This document shows, piece by piece, positions 61,055 through 64,000 of a DNA stretch of 64,000 nucleotides. Origin of the DNA: Rhodovulum steppense. GTDB taxonomy: Bacteria > Pseudomonadota > Alphaproteobacteria > Rhodobacterales > Rhodobacteraceae. The stretch lies in contig NZ_SLVM01000015.1 in NCBI RefSeq assembly GCF_004339675.1, positions 33,597 to 97,596 on the forward strand, given 5' to 3'. The position numbers and the translations under genes are program-made. A model generated the notes under the pieces. It had not been told where the DNA came from. It ran no database searches and was given only the letters and a program-made list of their open reading frames with translations. Within the stretch, counting starts at the first letter, position 1. The number at the start of each line of letters is the position of its first letter.

Positions 61055-62536
61055 TCAGGATTCGGAAGCTTCAATGCCGCGGACCAGATTCAGGAGGCGT
61101 CGGAATTCTCGGTCATTCGACGCCTGCTTCCAGAAGTTGATGAAGCGGCAGACGATCTGAAGGTTTTCACGTTCATAATGCCCGCTGCTGTCTATACGAT
61201 CGAGCGAGGGCAGCATGTTATCGTCTGAGTGAGTTCCTCGGAATTGCAGCCGCAAGCCCGTGATGGCGCAACGATCCCCTTGCACCTCTAACAATTCGCG
61301 CAGGAGCTGCTCCAGTTCCGCGTCGGACATGCGCAGCTCCTTGTTCTTGACCTTTGTCTCGATCACCTGACCGTTGGAATTAAAAACTGTCTTCCCCACC
61401 GAATGCTTCATCTCGGCGATGGATTTTTCGCGGGCTCCCAGGTATCTCTCGCTGGCTTTCGCACCGTTGGAGAGTTCGCCCTTCGCTTCCATCCGCAACA
61501 GTGCCGAAAACAGCCACAGGAGCGAATGGGCATCGATGAGCCGGACGCTTTCCAACCCGGCGGATTGAGCGATGGGCTGGCGAAGACCTTCGAGGACACC
61601 GTTGAACTCCGAGTAGTTCGACCAGGTGCAGTTTCTTAGGGTCCGGAGCTCAAATCCGATCTCGGCCAAAACGCGGTCAAAGCCAGTCGGCTGAATCGGC
61701 ATGAAGCGGTCCATGTCCTTTAGGAAAAACAGGTAGGCCATCAGCGGATATTTCGCGCCGGTGGCTGCGCTCAGGTCCTCGAAGACCTCGCTTTCCTGTC
61801 GGTCCCCTCTGTAGAGATCAAACAGGAGCCGCTCGATCGACGCCAACCCTTTTCCGGTCGTTGCGGCTTCGATCAAGGCGCGGTGGTCGCGGTTGGCGTG
61901 TCCAAAGCGGTTTTGCCAGAACACCATGTTGTTGGTCAGGTCGCCATGGGTCGCCTGGATCTCGATGGCATCGATGACCTTGGCGACGATCTCACCAGAC
62001 CCGATCTCATCCGGTGTCCAGCTGTCCGCCTGTAAACGCTCCAAGGCGACATCGCGGACCCGTGGCTTGTAGCTCTCCCAGGCGGCGATGAGCCCCTCGT
62101 CGAAGCGGGTGAAAGGTTGGTCGTAGCGTAAGACGAGGTCCTGAAAGCGGGCGAACGCAGCGGGGAAGTCGATGCCATCCAACGGGTCAGGCTTCTTGGC
62201 CTCAGGTGCGGTGCCGCGGTCGTACCAGTCGAGGAAGCGCTCTAAGGCCGACGGACTACCGATCTCAACCCGCTGTGTGTCGGGACGCCTAAGAGATGCG
62301 AGAGGACCGTTTATGTGATGGTTGCCGTTGTTCGGCTCCGGGAGCACGATGATCCCTTCCATTGGCGGTGGCGCAGGAGGCCGGAACCATACACGGGTTT
62401 CCTTGGCCCTTGTATCGATGGCCAACACGCGGCCCGCACCGGTCTTGAAGCCCGTAACCTTGTCTGTAGCGGCTTTGGCAGGCTCGCCGTAACGTGCGCG
62501 CAGCGCACGCTCGGCGTCTTTTGGGGAAAACGTCAT
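61055..62536 (-). CDS. HNH-type nuclease-like protein of a type I restriction locus
   Basis: Protein of 493 residues. The C-terminal region contains an HNH-like motif: RCAITGLRLQFRGTHSDD, then NMLPSLDRIDSSGHYERENL and QIVCRFINFWKQ, in which Asp-Arg-Ile and Asn-Leu-Gln are the usual ββα-metal pattern. The N-terminal 300 residues have no recognised domain (FARFQDLVLRYDQPFTRFDE, LMAYLFFLKDMDRFMPIQP). The ATG overlaps the hsdS stop (ATGA), so it belongs to the restriction operon. It may act as an accessory nuclease; no activity is established. Confidence 0.65.
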   Translation of the reverse strand: MTFSPKDAERALRARYGEPAKAATDKVTGFKTGAGRVLAIDTRAKETRVWFRPPAPPPMEGIIVLPEPNNGNHHINGPLASLRRPDTQRVEIGSPSALERFLDWYDRGTAPEAKKPDPLDGIDFPAAFARFQDLVLRYDQPFTRFDEGLIAAWESYKPRVRDVALERLQADSWTPDEIGSGEIVAKVIDAIEIQATHGDLTNNMVFWQNRFGHANRDHRALIEAATTGKGLASIERLLFDLYRGDRQESEVFEDLSAATGAKYPLMAYLFFLKDMDRFMPIQPTGFDRVLAEIGFELRTLRNCTWSNYSEFNGVLEGLRQPIAQSAGLESVRLIDAHSLLWLFSALLRMEAKGELSNGAKASERYLGAREKSIAEMKHSVGKTVFNSNGQVIETKVKNKELRMSDAELEQLLRELLEVQGDRCAITGLRLQFRGTHSDDNMLPSLDRIDSSGHYERENLQIVCRFINFWKQASNDREFRRLLNLVRGIEASES

Positions 62537-63912
62537 TCAGCGGCCTCCAGATTGCCATTCGCAGGGTCCAGCGCCTCGTGGAGGAGGGATTCGAGGAGGC
62601 GGGCGCGGGTGGTGTCGGCGGTGGTGAGGGCGGCCTCCAGCCGGTCGCAGAGGGCCATGAGGGCATCGACCTTGGCCACGATGCGGTGTTGTTCGGCGAG
62701 GGGTGGTAGGGCGACCGGGATTGCTGCCAGCGTTCCTTGTTGCAGCGCCGGCACCGCTGTTCCGGCCTGGTAGCGTGTGAAGTCTAGCGTGGTCGAAAGC
62801 AGGTAGGCCCACTCGACATCGACATCGGAGGCAAACGTGATCCCCAAGCAGTTGTTGTCGATGGCTGAGCCTCGCGAGAGGATGCGCCGCTTGTTGGTCG
62901 CGATGGCTCCGCCAATCTTGGGGAAGATGATGGTTCCCGGTGGATGGATTGCCGCCCGCATCCGCTTGGCAGCGTCGTCGTCGATGGTGTTGTTGGCCGT
63001 CGTTATGAATTTCTCATTTTCCGGAAGGTTCATGTCGCTCACCTTCAGGAAGAAGTAGGGTCCATCCGTCTCACCCTGCTCGTTCTTCGGGAAGCCCGAG
63101 CCGATCGCCCAATCACCGAGTGCGATCAAGGGCACTGCTGACCAGTTTGACGGAAGTTCGCCCAACTCGTCGGGATTGATCTCGGGCAGCTCCTTCTGCC
63201 GTTTACCGCTGGCTGCCTTCTCCGCCGCTATGCGCTTCAACAACTCCGACGCCGGTTCGTCCGCTGGGTCCTGCGCCACCAGTTTGCCGCGGACGGCGAG
63301 GTTGAGGATGGTCTGGCGGAGGGGTTTGATCTGGTCGGGGCGGATGGTGAGGGCGGGGAGCGTGGCGAGGGCGAAGCGGGCGTTGGCCGGGAGATCGGCC
63401 GGGTCGGTGTCGGGCCCCGAGTCAGAAGACGTCAGGCGGGCGAGGCTGGCGGCGGTCAGCCGGTCGCGGGTGGCCTCGCGCGCGGTGCGGGCCGCCTCCA
63501 GCCGGTCCAGCAGCGCCATCAATTCGTCCACCTTCGCCACGATCCGCCGCTGCTCGGCGAGGGGCGGGAGGGGGAAAGGAGACACAACAGCGTCCTCCGT
63601 ACGGAGACGCGGCATCTTCGTGCCTTGGCCGCGGCGGGTAACATAGTCCACGAAATCAGGACGCCTCAGCGCAAGCGCGCAATACTCCGAGCAGAGGGGA
63701 AGGAACGGGCGAATTGCCACGATTTCCGTTGTCGAATAGCCGGGGGCATCCGCCACAAGCACCTTCGTCAGGTATGGCCGGAGCTTGCCGTAGAGAATGT
63801 CGCCGACCTGAAACTCGGACTTCGTGCTCTTCGACTCGCGGTCAGCGACGGAGCTACGCGCAACAAGCCGCCCCGTCTCCTTCTCAACGTCTTCCAGTTC
63901 AAGGATGTTGGA
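62533..63912 (-). pseudogene. hsdS: Type I restriction specificity subunit HsdS, 5'-truncated
   Basis: About 460 residues of HsdS remain. The first target-recognition domain starts abruptly at NILELEDVEKETGRLVARSS, lacking the usual 30-50 N-terminal residues. The two conserved repeats are intact (LPPLAEQRRIVAKVDELMAL; LPPLAEQHRIVAKVDALMAL), as is the second recognition domain (SNWSAVPLIALGDWAIGSGF). The frame can start at a GTG at 63918, but that codon lies in the IS21-like end. The protein could still be made from this GTG, yet its first recognition half is damaged. No hsdM is in the window. Confidence 0.75.
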
Positions 63913-64000
63913 TGTCACTGAGAACTGACCCAGCGGCAGTCGGAATTGTCATTGAGATTTGACCCATGTGGAACCTTGCCCCTGACGGAGTTCGTCGGGG
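63913..64000. mobile_element. Terminus of an IS21-family-like insertion sequence (partial)
   Basis: Two direct copies of a 19-bp unit, TGTCACTGAGAACTGACCC (63913-63931) and TGTCATTGAGATTTGACCC (63947-63965), spaced 34 bp apart. Terminal TGT and multiple end repeats are typical of IS21-family elements. The element continues beyond the right edge; no transposase coding is visible. Its outer end coincides with the truncation point of hsdS. Confidence 0.65.

Noticed and set aside
1..64000. CRISPR arrays and 16S/23S/5S rRNA genes
   Set aside because: No regularly spaced repeats of 20-40 bp and no rRNA signature sequences were seen by eye.

Overview
The window is a chromosomal stretch from a GC-rich alphaproteobacterium, most likely of the family Rhodobacteraceae (Rhodobacter/Rhodovulum type). 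The evidence is the FnrL-type regulator divergent from hemN, MopA/MopB-type molybdate regulators, a VPLPA-CTERM secreted protein, a DUF1489 protein, a short alphaproteobacterial 4.5S RNA and the class II ribonucleotide reductase. Both edges cut features: a prephenate dehydratase on the left and an IS21-like element end on the right.

Positions 1-27853 are dense core genome: pheA (partial), an SRPBCC protein, nudC, a cyclic-phosphodiesterase/5'-nucleotidase, two secreted proteins, ffs, dnaX-ybaB-recR, the peptide importer yejABEF, hemN and fnrL with a shared FNR box, dnaE, a sulfotransferase-like gene, slyX, hisS-hisZ-hisG and nrdJ. The middle of hisS has strikingly different codon usage, as if replaced by recombination. 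Positions 27854-30684 are gene-poor, with two unrecognised minus-strand genes.

Positions 30685-52000 form a large molybdenum/tungsten island. It holds the molbindin Mop, two MopA/ModE-type regulators, ModABC, a second ModABC/WtpABC-like importer, two ModD paralogues, an NnrS protein with a Gly/His/Cys tail, two DUF2478 proteins, two TsaA/TrmO-family proteins, a BtuCDF-type (MolABC-like) importer, a TonB-dependent outer-membrane receptor and its own ExbB-ExbD-TonB. I find seven copies of a 25-bp inverted repeat of the Mo-box type (CGnTA half-sites around an N8 core), one in front of every transcription unit of the island except mop. Together they describe a metal-responsive regulon carrying molybdate or tungstate, or a chelate of them, across both membranes, plus accessory proteins of unknown role. 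This is the best candidate for an incompletely described system here. A NifO-type nitrogenase-associated gene lies just beyond it; no nif structural genes are in the window.

Positions 52149-60456 hold accessory and stress genes: a 682-residue UPF0149-like protein, a tyrosine recombinase fused behind a remnant metallo-beta-lactamase gene, two DUF4168 secreted proteins, and an ECF sigma/anti-sigma pair whose divergent intergenic region carries two promoters of identical architecture (GGAAC-N17-TGTC). Downstream is a candidate structured RNA of three consecutive perfect stem-loops and a PRC-barrel gene broken by an amber codon. Positions 60654-64000 are a decayed type I restriction locus: hsdS truncated by an IS21-like end, an intact HNH-type gene, and an hsdS-repeat/hsdR C-terminal remnant. 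No CRISPR array, tRNA or 16S/23S/5S rRNA gene was seen.
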